DNA from: Chitinophagaceae bacterium
Lineage (GTDB): Bacteria; Bacteroidota; Bacteroidia; Chitinophagales; Chitinophagaceae
NCBI GenBank assembly: GCA_020403455.1
Contig: JADBXP010000004.1
Span: 1 to 64,000 of the forward strand
Direction: 5' to 3'
Length of the DNA: 64,000 nucleotides
Under the pieces are notes generated by a model, which saw nothing but the letters and a program-made list of their open reading frames with translations, was not told the origin of the DNA and searched no databases. Position 1 is the stretch's first letter. The number at the start of each line of letters is the position of its first letter. A program made the translations under genes and the position numbers. Shown piece after piece: positions 1 to 9,017 of this stretch.

Positions 1-315
1 ATTGCCGGCCGAAGATTGATTTCCCCATGGCTTATCAGGGGCGACAAGTTTTAAAAAAAAAAGTAATGGCTTCCAATCAAAATCAGGTAAATGATACCAC
101 TTTCCAGACTTTATATCATAGACTGTATCAGAAAAAACTGTAGCTATCGTCAGTTCTTCACCAAGCCGAATCGTGTCCTTCAAAGGAGACACAGTATATG
201 GAATAAGAAAGTCGAAATCTACCTTTTCATCACGGATAGTATTTTTGGAACATTGGCTCCCCCCCAATAAAGTCAATGTCACAAAGCAAAACAGCCCAGT
301 CTTAATAATTCGCAT
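1..315 (-). CDS. Putative lipoprotein, 3' end cut by window edge
   Basis: This gene is absent from the ORF track because it runs off the window. Reading the reverse strand from the ATG at 315 gives 105 open codons with no stop. The product starts with a short basic n-region and a hydrophobic stretch ending in GGSQC, a plausible relaxed lipobox, so it is probably a membrane-anchored lipoprotein. The rest is hydrophilic with no recognised domain. It starts only 22 nt after the stop of the HExxH lipoprotein on the same strand, so the two are probably co-transcribed and may work together at the cell surface. Function unknown. Confidence 0.6.
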   Translation of the reverse strand, partial: MRIIKTGLFCFVTLTLLGGSQCSKNTIRDEKVDFDFLIPYTVSPLKDTIRLGEELTIATVFSDTVYDIKSGKWYHLPDFDWKPLLFFLKLVAPDKPWGNQSSAGN

Positions 316-337
316 AAGTCTTATTATCATTTATTTG

Positions 338-2497
338 TTAATTTCCATAACCAAATTCTCTTGCTAAATTCTCAATCTGCAAAGGTTGAACATTAACAGG
401 TCTTTTGCTAATTAATCTTAACCGGAAATCTCCGGCTGTATTATTCGGAAATTGTAAGCATTTAAAAATACTATTAATGCTGTAACCAGAAAAATTATCA
501 TTAAGATGGAAATTATCAAGCTCTATATCATCATTCAAATCTTGTAAAAGACCTGCAGGTATCCAACCTCGATAAAAGTTATCATCTCGACCTCTTCCTT
601 CCAAAAAAAGAGCATCATCAAGATCAAACTGGTGACGATCAAGGCGACGAATAGCTCTTCCTGCTAATTGTCTTGCTTCTGGACTACTCGCATATGTGCC
701 TTGTAAATATTTACGCTCAAATGCTCTGTCACCAGCAAAAAATCCCCATGCCTCGATTATTCCGGTTCTTTCCGCACCATCCCTGTCCCGCTCACCATAA
801 CCACCGTTTTTTAAAACATATCTTATATTAGATAAATAATAATCTGTTCCTTCTCTGCCATTTTGCAATACTAACCCCCAGTAGTGTGAAGCATGACTGA
901 ACTCGTGCATGAAAGTATTATAAAAATTTTCTGAGGTCAAAGCCCAAGTTTTGTTATTACCAAAAAGACTATATCTTAATGTAATATCAGGTTTATTAGA
1001 TTCGATGATACGCTTGTGTACTGCAAAATATGGGGCTGAAGCTAGTAAAAGTAAATCAGCAACAGCACTAAAAGTTGCTAATGAATGAGCTAAGAAGGTC
1101 CGTGACCCATAATCAGCAGAACTGAAAACATAATTTAACATTGGTGCAGAAGCCCATTGATCTATGCTTAAACCCCCATTACTAAGCCATACTTTCAAAT
1201 GTGGGGGAGTTATAATTCCGTTTTCTCGATTAAATTCATCTGTATCCCAATAAGCATTCATCGTGGTAGCTCCTGTCCATGACCTGGTAGATAGCGATCT
1301 TTCATCCCTATCCATTATAAATGTATGCGTAATATTATTTATGTTATCTTTTGACCATGATCCTAAATTTTGCCTGATTGGAAAAACATATTGCCATGGC
1401 AGTAAAAGTCCTAAATATATTCCTCTGGTAGTAATGCGACTATTCTTAAATTTTACAATCACCGTAGCCTTGTTACGAAACTGTTTTGTCATTTGAAATC
1501 TTCCATTCCGATCAGTCTGCTTTATCTCGAGTTTTAAAAATCTTCGAGCTTTTACAGTTACGCCTTTTACCGGCTCGTCTATAGGCATTTCTGTGTTTCT
1601 AACCAATAACCTACCCGAGGGAACCCCAGGTATAGTATTTACATTACCACCACTGCCGCCGCCGCCACCGCTACCTCCCCCTCCCGGATCATACCAACGA
1701 ATACTTATTAAATCCCGACCACCTGCCAACTCCATTGCAGTATTATATACCTCGGTTGGATTAAACTGATTGTGAAGTAAATAATCTGTCGCCTCAATTA
1801 CGGGATCTCCGTTGCGCAAAACATAATCTTCAATGGTATTCAAAGATGTCAAATTATTTACTTGTCGACTTTGAAGCGACTCAGTATTTGCAGCATTCCC
1901 ATTACTCCCAGACCAGTAATCAGGTAGCTGATATTCCCCGGGTGTCTCATTGAATAAAAAAATCTCGTCGAGAATCACAAATGGGATATTTGAGGGAAGA
2001 GGATAATCATAAGGAACCAGTGTATATTGATATGTTATTTGGTCATCCGGAATGGACGGGTCCTGATAAAATTCACCTTCTTGAATTATCTCAGACATCA
2101 ATGGCACATCGAATAATTCCAATCCGGCATCTAAAAGTTGACTTAACTGCTCCACATCTGCAGGAGCAAACCTTACATATTTATGTGAAGGTGTTATGTC
2201 TTCAAACGATCGCATGATCTGGTTATCTGACATAGTCGCAACCCCTGATTCCTTTTTTTTATTCCGCAATTTTTCTAACGCCTTTTTTACAGTTGCAAAA
2301 GAAAAAGCGTTAGCTGTTTCGCTACCAATGACAGTTTCAGGAACATACGTTTTTTGAATTGGCTGAAAATCAGAATTCTTCTTACATCCCGAAATTATGG
2401 CAACAAAAAAGATTAGATAGATAAAAAAAAGTTGTGACTTTTTAAAAATGAGTTGTATCATATGTAATATTTTGATTAGAAAATTTCTTCTAGCCAA
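338..2497 (-). CDS. Putative zinc-metalloprotease lipoprotein (HExxH)
   Basis: A 719-aa protein with an N-terminal hydrophobic segment ending in the lipobox-like ISGC, so probably a lipoprotein. An alternative start at Met13 would give a more typical signal peptide. A Gly/Ser linker (about residues 270-285) is followed by a segment resembling a carboxypeptidase-regulatory-type beta domain (about 290-355, with the phrase TDRNGRF). Near residues 529-533 lies HEFSH in the context FMHEFSHASHYWG, a classical HExxH zinc-binding motif. The third zinc ligand is not obvious; E or H residues further on are candidates. I infer a surface-anchored zincin-like peptidase of unknown substrate. It precedes a second lipoprotein gene by 22 nt and follows an XRE regulator gene by 32 nt, so the three probably form one transcription unit. 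Confidence 0.7.
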   Translation of the reverse strand: MARRNFLIKILHMIQLIFKKSQLFFIYLIFFVAIISGCKKNSDFQPIQKTYVPETVIGSETANAFSFATVKKALEKLRNKKKESGVATMSDNQIMRSFEDITPSHKYVRFAPADVEQLSQLLDAGLELFDVPLMSEIIQEGEFYQDPSIPDDQITYQYTLVPYDYPLPSNIPFVILDEIFLFNETPGEYQLPDYWSGSNGNAANTESLQSRQVNNLTSLNTIEDYVLRNGDPVIEATDYLLHNQFNPTEVYNTAMELAGGRDLISIRWYDPGGGGSGGGGGSGGNVNTIPGVPSGRLLVRNTEMPIDEPVKGVTVKARRFLKLEIKQTDRNGRFQMTKQFRNKATVIVKFKNSRITTRGIYLGLLLPWQYVFPIRQNLGSWSKDNINNITHTFIMDRDERSLSTRSWTGATTMNAYWDTDEFNRENGIITPPHLKVWLSNGGLSIDQWASAPMLNYVFSSADYGSRTFLAHSLATFSAVADLLLLASAPYFAVHKRIIESNKPDITLRYSLFGNNKTWALTSENFYNTFMHEFSHASHYWGLVLQNGREGTDYYLSNIRYVLKNGGYGERDRDGAERTGIIEAWGFFAGDRAFERKYLQGTYASSPEARQLAGRAIRRLDRHQFDLDDALFLEGRGRDDNFYRGWIPAGLLQDLNDDIELDNFHLNDNFSGYSINSIFKCLQFPNNTAGDFRLRLISKRPVNVQPLQIENLAREFGYGN

Positions 2498-2529
2498 AAT
2501 AAAAACTTGTCCTTTTTTAATCCAACAAG

Positions 2530-2760
2530 CTATAACTTGTTTTTTTGCGCCTCTTCCTCCTCATCAAGGTCAATTAAATACGTAAGAGAAACATTCATAG
2601 CCCTTGCAAGCTTAAACAAAGTCTCAATAGTTGATTTGTGCGCATTCCGCTCTATTTGCCCGTACGCTGAAGGACTAATATCCAGCCGATACGCAACCTC
2701 AGACTGACGCAGACCGGCTGCCTCCCTGATTTTTCTTATTCGTGTTGACAAATGATACAT
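2530..2760 (-). CDS. XRE-family HTH transcriptional regulator
   Basis: A 76-aa protein that is essentially one helix-turn-helix domain of the Cro/C1 type. The stretch LRQSEVAYRLDISPSAYGQI (about residues 17-36) gives helices 2 and 3 of the fold. It ends in an acidic/lysine tail. The small size and lack of a sensor domain resemble phage-like or toxin-antitoxin-associated repressors, but no partner toxin is adjacent. It sits first in a reverse-strand group with two lipoprotein genes. The DNA just 5' of its start carries repeat module A, which also occurs 5' of the bacteriocin precursor at 28.4 kb. Confidence 0.85.
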   Translation of the reverse strand: MYHLSTRIRKIREAAGLRQSEVAYRLDISPSAYGQIERNAHKSTIETLFKLARAMNVSLTYLIDLDEEEEAQKNKL

Positions 2761-3695
2761 TATTTCATTGGTTTAATCTATCAAAAGGTATCGAACCAAC
2801 CAACTTCCTTTTCTCATCCGCGGCCACACACTTATATCTAATTATGGAGTAAAGACCCTAATGCGCAATCAACTATGTGCACCATAATTTCTTCTGTAAA
2901 TTGATATATAAATTCAAACAAAAATCATTTTTCCGCCAATTAAGAAAAATAATTACGGAAAACCGTAATTGCCCACCCCGTTTTTTGACTTAAAACATTG
3001 ATTCTCAATAAACGAATTTTTTTAAATTCCCGAGTATCAATAAAAAATCAATGTCTTTTCCGAAATTATGCTGCAAAATATCGCAGACATTTTTTACGAT
3101 TTATTTATTCAAGCACACTTTTCTCGTTCGTATGGTCTTTCGAATGAAATGAGAAGAATATGCGTGTGGATTTCAAACTAGACAAATTATTTTTTCATTC
3201 GTATATTTTGCTAAAGAATAGTGAAGAGAATGCTGATTAATATCTTGCAAATCACAAAGCCAGATCTCTGGACATTAATTTTTAGCAAAGGAGGAGTAAA
3301 GGTATCTGGTATGTTCCTGCGGAGCAGCGCCGCATGAATAACTTGAGCGTCAACGGAGCAATACTATATGGAGAAAGAATACTGACGAAATGCCCTCGTC
3401 TGTTGTCAGTATTTCTATGCACCAGAAAAAAATTGCACTCATTACCTGAACTTAGTATCCAGTAAAAAAGTTTCAACATATTTTGAAAAAAATGCGGAAA
3501 CTGTAAAATGAAAGAGAAATTTTTATAGAAATCCGTAAATCCTAAACGAAAGAATTTTTTTACCTGATTTTTTTCAAGCAAATCTGTGTTTTATTACCAA
3601 CGTTTTCTCGTACCCCATTTTTTACCCACTTCATTCAATTTAATATAGCCCACACACACCCAAAAAAACAGTATTTTCATTCCTCAAACTTTCGT
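2761..3695. other. Gene-free stretch with degenerate composite repeat
   Basis: No convincing gene is seen in these 935 bases. They hold a diverged copy of the composite repeat. Module A is at about 2785-2885, sharing CCAACCAAC, ATCCGCGGCC and GGAGTAAAG with 28.54-28.64 kb. Module B is at about 2951-3020, with TTTTTTGACTTAAAACATTG. A weak module C is near 3130-3170 and a weak module D near 3310-3390. The rest is AT-rich. The 99-aa reverse ORF at 3282-3581 looks random. Confidence 0.6.
2951..2970. repeat. Perfect 8-bp hairpin at the head of repeat module B
   Basis: AATTACGG-AAAA-CCGTAATT forms an 8-bp perfect stem with a 4-nt loop. The equivalent position in the other two copies also pairs (TGCGG/CCGTA at 22798-22811 and TACGT/ACGTA at 28718-28731). 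The innermost pair changes on both sides in the third copy, which suggests that the fold is maintained. Confidence 0.65.
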
Positions 3696-5282
3696 ATGCC
3701 TATCCGTACCTCACTTACTTTACTCCTACTCATTAGCTTCCTGTGCGATTCCTTCGCTCAAAACAATACCGCCGACCTCATCCTGCGCAATGGGCGCATC
3801 ATCGACGGCACCGGTAACAGCTGGTTCAAAAGCAATATCGCCATCAGCAATGGAAAAATCGTCGCCATCGGTCAGCTGAAAGACTGGTCCGCCACCCGCA
3901 CTATCGACGTGCAAAACCAAATCATCGCACCGGGATTTATCGACGTACATACCCACATCGAAGGCGATGAAAAAAGAAACCCGACCGCCGATAACTTCAT
4001 CCTCGATGGCGTAACCACCGTAGTAACCGGCAACTGCGGCCTCTCCAAAACCAATATCGGCAGCTATTTCGCCATGCTCGATAGTCTGCAAACCAGCATC
4101 AATATCGCTTCCCTCATCGGTCACAACGACGTGCGCAAAGCCGCCATGGGCACCGCCAACCGTACCCCCACCGAATCAGAAATGCAACGCATGGAAGAAA
4201 TCGTTGCCAATGCGATGAAAAATGGCGCAGTAGGTTTTTCTACCGGACTCATCTACATACCCGGCACCTATTCCAACACAGAAGAAGTGGTAAGACTGGC
4301 CAAAGTAGCTGCTCGCTTCAACGGTGTCTATGCCAGCCACATCCGCAGCGAAGGCGACAGCGTTGTTCCCGCCATCCGCGAAGCGATCAACATCGGCATC
4401 GAAGCGAATATACCCGTCGAAATTTCTCACTTCAAAGTAAGCGGTCAGCAAAACTGGGGCAGAAGCAAAGAAACGATTCAACTCGTGGAAGAAGCCCGCA
4501 CCGCCGGTCATGACGTGACCATTGACCAATACCCCTATACCGCCAGCAGCACTTCCCTGAGCACCCTGCTGCCAGATTGGGTGCTGGCAGATGGCAATGA
4601 CTCGATCAACGCCCGTCTCAACCGCCCGGAAATAAAGGAACAGGTGATCCAACACATGATTAAAAACCTAAAAAAACGCTCCCTGAAACATTTTAGCTAT
4701 ACAGTCGTTGCTTCCTACAAAGCCGATACCAGCTTCAATGGTCTCAGCATCGAAGCCATCAACCAGCGTTTGGGCAAACCCCATAAAGTTTACGCAGAAT
4801 CCGAAACCATCATTGAAATGATGCTGAAAGGCGGCGCCAGCATGGTGTTCCATGGCATGAGCGAAAAAGATGTATCGAACATCATGAAAGTGCCTTACAA
4901 CATGATCGCCAGCGATGCCGGTATTCGCGTTTTCGGATCGGGCAACCCGCACCCGCGGGGTTATGGCACCAACGCCCGCGTACTGGGTAAATATGTAAGA
5001 GAAAAAAATATCCTCTCCCTGGAAGAAGCCATTCGCAGAATGACCTCCCTGCCCGCCAGAAAATTCAACATCGAAAACCGAGGCATCCTTCGCGAAGGCG
5101 CCATCGCTGATATCGTGGTATTCGATGAAAAAACAGTAGATGACTTATCAACGTTTGAACAACCGCACCAATACAGCATTGGCTTTTCCTATGTTATCGT
5201 GAACGGTCAACTCACGGTTGACCAAGGAAAACATACCGGCACACGTGCCGGGAAAGTGATTCGCTGGGTTGGTGGAAAATAA
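3696..5282 (+). CDS. N-acyl-D-amino-acid deacylase family amidohydrolase
   Basis: A 528-aa secreted amidohydrolase. A signal peptide ends near SFAQ (residue 22). The metal-binding DVHTHIEGD places an HxH pair at residues 85 and 87, and GNCG puts a Cys at 114, where D-aminoacylases carry a zinc-ligand cysteine. Further ligands are suggested by ASHIRSEGD and the C-terminal SDAGIRVFGSG motif with its catalytic Asp. The family hydrolyses N-acyl-D-amino acids or related imide/dipeptide substrates. The exact substrate cannot be read from the sequence. The gene opens a forward run of exported peptidases and hydrolases, consistent with periplasmic recycling of D-amino-acid-containing peptides. Confidence 0.85.
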   Translation: MPIRTSLTLLLLISFLCDSFAQNNTADLILRNGRIIDGTGNSWFKSNIAISNGKIVAIGQLKDWSATRTIDVQNQIIAPGFIDVHTHIEGDEKRNPTADNFILDGVTTVVTGNCGLSKTNIGSYFAMLDSLQTSINIASLIGHNDVRKAAMGTANRTPTESEMQRMEEIVANAMKNGAVGFSTGLIYIPGTYSNTEEVVRLAKVAARFNGVYASHIRSEGDSVVPAIREAINIGIEANIPVEISHFKVSGQQNWGRSKETIQLVEEARTAGHDVTIDQYPYTASSTSLSTLLPDWVLADGNDSINARLNRPEIKEQVIQHMIKNLKKRSLKHFSYTVVASYKADTSFNGLSIEAINQRLGKPHKVYAESETIIEMMLKGGASMVFHGMSEKDVSNIMKVPYNMIASDAGIRVFGSGNPHPRGYGTNARVLGKYVREKNILSLEEAIRRMTSLPARKFNIENRGILREGAIADIVVFDEKTVDDLSTFEQPHQYSIGFSYVIVNGQLTVDQGKHTGTRAGKVIRWVGGK

Positions 5283-5381
5283 ACCCCTGAAATCAGAATA
5301 TTCGATTACCGATTACAACCCATCACTGCTGAATTATAATTACCTTGGACCGCCATAATTTGTGTCGCTGAAAAGAAATGA

Positions 5382-6428
5382 ATGAATAGTCAACCAACTG
5401 CTCCCTGCGCACTCTGCAAAAGTCCTGCCCGGTTAATGGAACAAAATTTTACCGGCTACAAAGTAGACATGCATTTCAGCATCTACCAGTGTTCGAATTG
5501 TCACACTTCTTTTCCACTGCCCCTCGTGAATGCCGATCAGATCTACGATTTCATCTATAAGAATGGAGAACGGGTGCCTGCTTATGACCGTTACTGGGGA
5601 TACTTTAAACAGGTCAAAAATCAGATTAGTCCCTTAGCGTTCCTAGCCGACAGGGAAGAAGCTTATTGGGGAATCCGCGAAGCGCTGCAAGCAATAACAA
5701 AAAAGGTACAACAACCGAACATCTTAGAAGTGGGTTGCGGACTGGGCTATCTGACCTATGCACTAAAAACAGAGGGTTACCAAATACAGGGATTAGACAT
5801 TTCTACAGAAGCCATAGAGAATGCTCGCCGGCATTTTGGCGATTTTTATATCTGCGATAATTTATTCTCATTTGTCAACGATCACCGGGAGACTTATGAT
5901 GTAATCATTCTAACGGAAGTGATTGAACATGTCAATGACCCTCTTTCCTTCCTGCAAACGATTGCTGCCCTCTTAAAGAAAGGCGGGAAAGCCATCGTCA
6001 CCACACCCAATCGAAGTCTGGTGCCAGATGACATTGCCTGGGATACAGAATTGCCTCCTGTACACCAATGGTGGTTCAGTGAGGAATCGATGCAATACAT
6101 GGCGAACCAGCTTCACCTGAAATTAGATTTTGTTTCCTACCAGTCATTTTACAACCTTCATCCCAAAGAATACATCGTTAAGCGCAACAAGAAAAAATCG
6201 TTTCGGATTCCAATTATTGATGAAAACTGGCAGTTCTACAGTCATGCGTTAAGAAACGCACCGACCCTGCCCGAAATGCCGGCCCAACAATTTCCCGCAC
6301 CTGCGGAAACAGTTTCAGCAAAAAACACTTTCAAGAAGATACTACTGCAAGTAAAAGCATTCTTCCTTCCTTCCACCATCGTTTGTGGTGAAAGGGGTAA
6401 TACCTTGTGTGCCGTTTTTGAGAAGTAG
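5382..6428 (+). CDS. Class I SAM-dependent methyltransferase with N-terminal zinc ribbon
   Basis: A 348-aa cytosolic protein. Four cysteines in two CxxC pairs (C9/C12, C37/C40) form a small zinc-ribbon-like head. Motif I of Rossmann methyltransferases, ILEVGCGLGYL, lies near residues 114-124, followed by the acidic end of strand 2 (GLDIS) and ILTEVIEHVNDP. This arrangement is common among methyltransferases acting on sugars, lipids or cell-surface precursors, but the substrate is not identifiable. It stands alone between hydrolase genes with about 100 bp upstream, so functional linkage is doubtful. Confidence 0.8.
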   Translation: MNSQPTAPCALCKSPARLMEQNFTGYKVDMHFSIYQCSNCHTSFPLPLVNADQIYDFIYKNGERVPAYDRYWGYFKQVKNQISPLAFLADREEAYWGIREALQAITKKVQQPNILEVGCGLGYLTYALKTEGYQIQGLDISTEAIENARRHFGDFYICDNLFSFVNDHRETYDVIILTEVIEHVNDPLSFLQTIAALLKKGGKAIVTTPNRSLVPDDIAWDTELPPVHQWWFSEESMQYMANQLHLKLDFVSYQSFYNLHPKEYIVKRNKKKSFRIPIIDENWQFYSHALRNAPTLPEMPAQQFPAPAETVSAKNTFKKILLQVKAFFLPSTIVCGERGNTLCAVFEK

Positions 6429-6498
6429 ATTTTGACTGTCCCTTGCACGTTGTTATTGCCCGAAAGTTTACCTTTATCATCGTAGTAAAATTGCACAC

Positions 6499-7575
6499 AT
6501 GAGGATTTACTTCTTACTGTTGTTGTTCCCGTTGCTTGCTGTGGGCCAGTCATCCGATCAAGTAGATGCCTCCATTGCACCCTTCCTCGCCAACAACCAA
6601 TTCAGCGGCGTGGTCACCATTGCCCGGGAAGGAAAAATCATTTATCAGAAAACAACCGGCTACCGCGATTTCGCTTCCCGTACCCCGCTGAAAAAGACAG
6701 ACCTGTTCGAACTGGCTTCCGTTAGCAAACAGTTCACCTCCATGGTGATCATGCTTCTGCAGGAAAAAGGGCAACTGCAATTCGATGACCCCGTTGAGCA
6801 GTACCTGGATATTCCCTATAAAAATATCACCATTCGTCATCTCCTTACGCACACTTCCGGATTACCCGATTACCAGGCCATCATGGACCAACATTGGGAC
6901 AAATCGAAGGTGGCGAACAATGATGATATACTCGCTTATCTCAGGCGCTATGCACCTCCTACCCGATTTGTGGCGGGAAGCAAATATGAATACAGCAATA
7001 CCGGCTATGTGCTGCTGGCGAGTATTGCAGAAAAAGCATCGGGAAGAGATTTTACCGAAATCTGCCGCACTGAAATCTTTCAACCCCTGGGGATGAAAGA
7101 TACTGACCTGCGAACGCCAGCCGAAAGATCAGTGATCCCTCATTTTGCAAAAGGACATATCGCTGACCAAACGGGCACCAACTTCCTTCCTGCTGATTCC
7201 TTCCCTTCTTCCAACTATACCATCTGGTTAGGTCACCGGGAAGGCCCGGGCAGAATCAGCTCTACGACCAACGACTTGCTGAAATGGGATGCTGCCCTGC
7301 GGAACAACCGGCTCATAAAAAAAGAAACGCTGAACGAGGCATATACTCCCATGTTGTTGAACGATGGACAAATTTCTTACTATGGTTTTGGCTGGGACAT
7401 TTTCGATAACCAACCCAACCATACCATCGTTGGTCACAACGGAGACAATCCTGGTTACAAAACGCAGATCATTCGCTCCGTTTTCAACGGAAAGACCCTG
7501 ATCGTTCTTTCCAATAATGCTCCCGACAAATTCGACGAATTGGTCAAGACGCTGCAAAAACTGATTACAGAATAA
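6499..7575 (+). CDS. Secreted serine hydrolase, class C beta-lactamase-like
   Basis: A 358-aa protein with a clear signal peptide (cleavage near VGQS). It carries the SxxK motif S74-V-S-K77, the YxN motif YSN near residue 165, and HNGDNPG in place of the KTG box (an HxG variant). These define the beta-lactamase/D-Ala-D-Ala peptidase-like serine hydrolase family, which includes esterases and D-stereospecific amidases as well as lactamases. It lies 10 bp before the M19 dipeptidase gene, so the two are likely co-transcribed and may share peptide or D-amino-acid substrates. True beta-lactam hydrolysis cannot be inferred. Confidence 0.85.
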   Translation: MRIYFLLLLFPLLAVGQSSDQVDASIAPFLANNQFSGVVTIAREGKIIYQKTTGYRDFASRTPLKKTDLFELASVSKQFTSMVIMLLQEKGQLQFDDPVEQYLDIPYKNITIRHLLTHTSGLPDYQAIMDQHWDKSKVANNDDILAYLRRYAPPTRFVAGSKYEYSNTGYVLLASIAEKASGRDFTEICRTEIFQPLGMKDTDLRTPAERSVIPHFAKGHIADQTGTNFLPADSFPSSNYTIWLGHREGPGRISSTTNDLLKWDAALRNNRLIKKETLNEAYTPMLLNDGQISYYGFGWDIFDNQPNHTIVGHNGDNPGYKTQIIRSVFNGKTLIVLSNNAPDKFDELVKTLQKLITE

Positions 7576-7585
7576 CTTCCTTATC

Positions 7586-8767
7586 ATGAAACGAATTCTT
7601 CCCCTGCTGCTGCTTCCTTTACTGGCGCAAACTCAGTCGGTACAAAAGTTGCATAAAAAAGCTATTGTAGTTGATTCCCACAACGACATCATCACTGCTT
7701 GTATTGAGAAAAATGTGCGCATGGACCAGGACCTGAGGGGGAAGACCCATTCAGACCTGCAACGCATGAAGGAAGGCGGACTGGATGTGCAGATATTTTC
7801 TGTGTGGTGCGATGGAGAAAAACCTGCTCCCTTTCAATTTGCCAATAGGGAAATGGATTTGCTCGATGAAGTGATCAAGAACAATCCCGATAAGATCGCT
7901 CTGACACGCACTACTGCCGAGATGGAGCAGGCGGTAAAAGAAAAAAAGATTGCCGCCCTGTTTGGTGTGGAAGGCGGACACATGATTGAGAACAGTCTGG
8001 AAAAATTAGACCAGATCTTTTCTCGCGGAGCACGGTATATGACGCTTACCTGGAACAATTCGACTGACTGGGCGACTTCTGCCTGGGACGAAACCTATAA
8101 GAAAGACAGTCTGGCGAAAACACACAAAGGGCTCACCGATTTTGGCAGGGAGGTGGTGAAAAGAATGAATCGCCTGGGCATGATGGTAGACCTTTCGCAT
8201 GTTGGAGAACAAACTTTTTGGGATGCCATTGCTACGACGCGTAGTCCGGTCATCGTCTCTCACAGCAATGCCTGGAGTATTTGTCCTGTACCCCGCAATT
8301 TAAAAGATGACCAGATCCTGGCGGTAGGAAAAAATGGTGGTGTGATAGCGTTGAATTTTTATTCCGGTTTTGTGGACAGTACCTATAAGAAGAAGGAAGC
8401 GCTTTTTCAAAAAGCCCACCGCAAGGAAATTGATTCACTGATTGCATCCGGTGTACAGACCGAGTATGCCCTTACACTGATAACAGAAAAATATGCTGCG
8501 GAAGCAAATGAAGCGCGCCCATCATTGGAGCAACTATTGGCACACCTCGATCATATTGTTCGGCTGATTGGCCCCGACTATGTTGGCATTGGTTCCGATT
8601 TTGATGGCATCAGTTCTTCCCCGAAGGGATTGGATGATGTGACCAGTTATCCGCTATTGACGGATGCATTGCTCAAAAGAGGTTTCACCAAAAAACAGAT
8701 CACGAACATATTGGGTGGCAATATCATCCGTGTCTGGAAGGCCAATGAGGCGGGTGCAGGGAAGTGA
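7586..8767 (+). CDS. Membrane dipeptidase, peptidase family M19
   Basis: A 393-aa homologue of renal dipeptidase, with an N-terminal signal (LLPLLAQTQS). Zinc-site residues visible are H32 and D34 in DSHNDI, a bridging Glu in FGVEGGHMI, and histidines in DLSHVGE and VSHSNA. GIGSDFDGI near the C-terminus is the usual late motif. The family cleaves dipeptides, often with a D-residue at the C-terminal side. It starts 10 bp after the class-C serine hydrolase gene, which supports a joint transcript and a role in periplasmic dipeptide breakdown. Confidence 0.9.
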   Translation: MKRILPLLLLPLLAQTQSVQKLHKKAIVVDSHNDIITACIEKNVRMDQDLRGKTHSDLQRMKEGGLDVQIFSVWCDGEKPAPFQFANREMDLLDEVIKNNPDKIALTRTTAEMEQAVKEKKIAALFGVEGGHMIENSLEKLDQIFSRGARYMTLTWNNSTDWATSAWDETYKKDSLAKTHKGLTDFGREVVKRMNRLGMMVDLSHVGEQTFWDAIATTRSPVIVSHSNAWSICPVPRNLKDDQILAVGKNGGVIALNFYSGFVDSTYKKKEALFQKAHRKEIDSLIASGVQTEYALTLITEKYAAEANEARPSLEQLLAHLDHIVRLIGPDYVGIGSDFDGISSSPKGLDDVTSYPLLTDALLKRGFTKKQITNILGGNIIRVWKANEAGAGK

Positions 8768-9017
8768 GATGACGCGAAATAATCTACTTCGGGGTGTTGG
8801 AAGAAGAATAGGAATAAGTCCTATTGATTAATGCTATGTGACTGCAGAAAAAAGCAAACACCTGAATTTTATTGCAGGTAGCCGAGTAAGATGAATTGGC
8901 GGTGATATTGTTTTGACATATCAAGAGAATATTTTCGGCAGCTCTCTTTCGAATCTTAACGCCAGATTCTTTTTCTTTTCTGTAAATTGTTAGCTCAATC
9001 AACGAACGCTCATTTAC

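Noticed and set aside
3282-3581. 99-aa reverse ORF in the gene-free stretch
   Set aside because: AT-rich, Phe/Leu-rich random-looking composition, with no recognisable motif or operon context, overlapping a weak repeat module.
6499-7575. Antibiotic-resistance beta-lactamase
   Set aside because: The class C fold is shared by many esterases and peptidases. The KTG box is replaced by an HxG variant and no resistance context is present.
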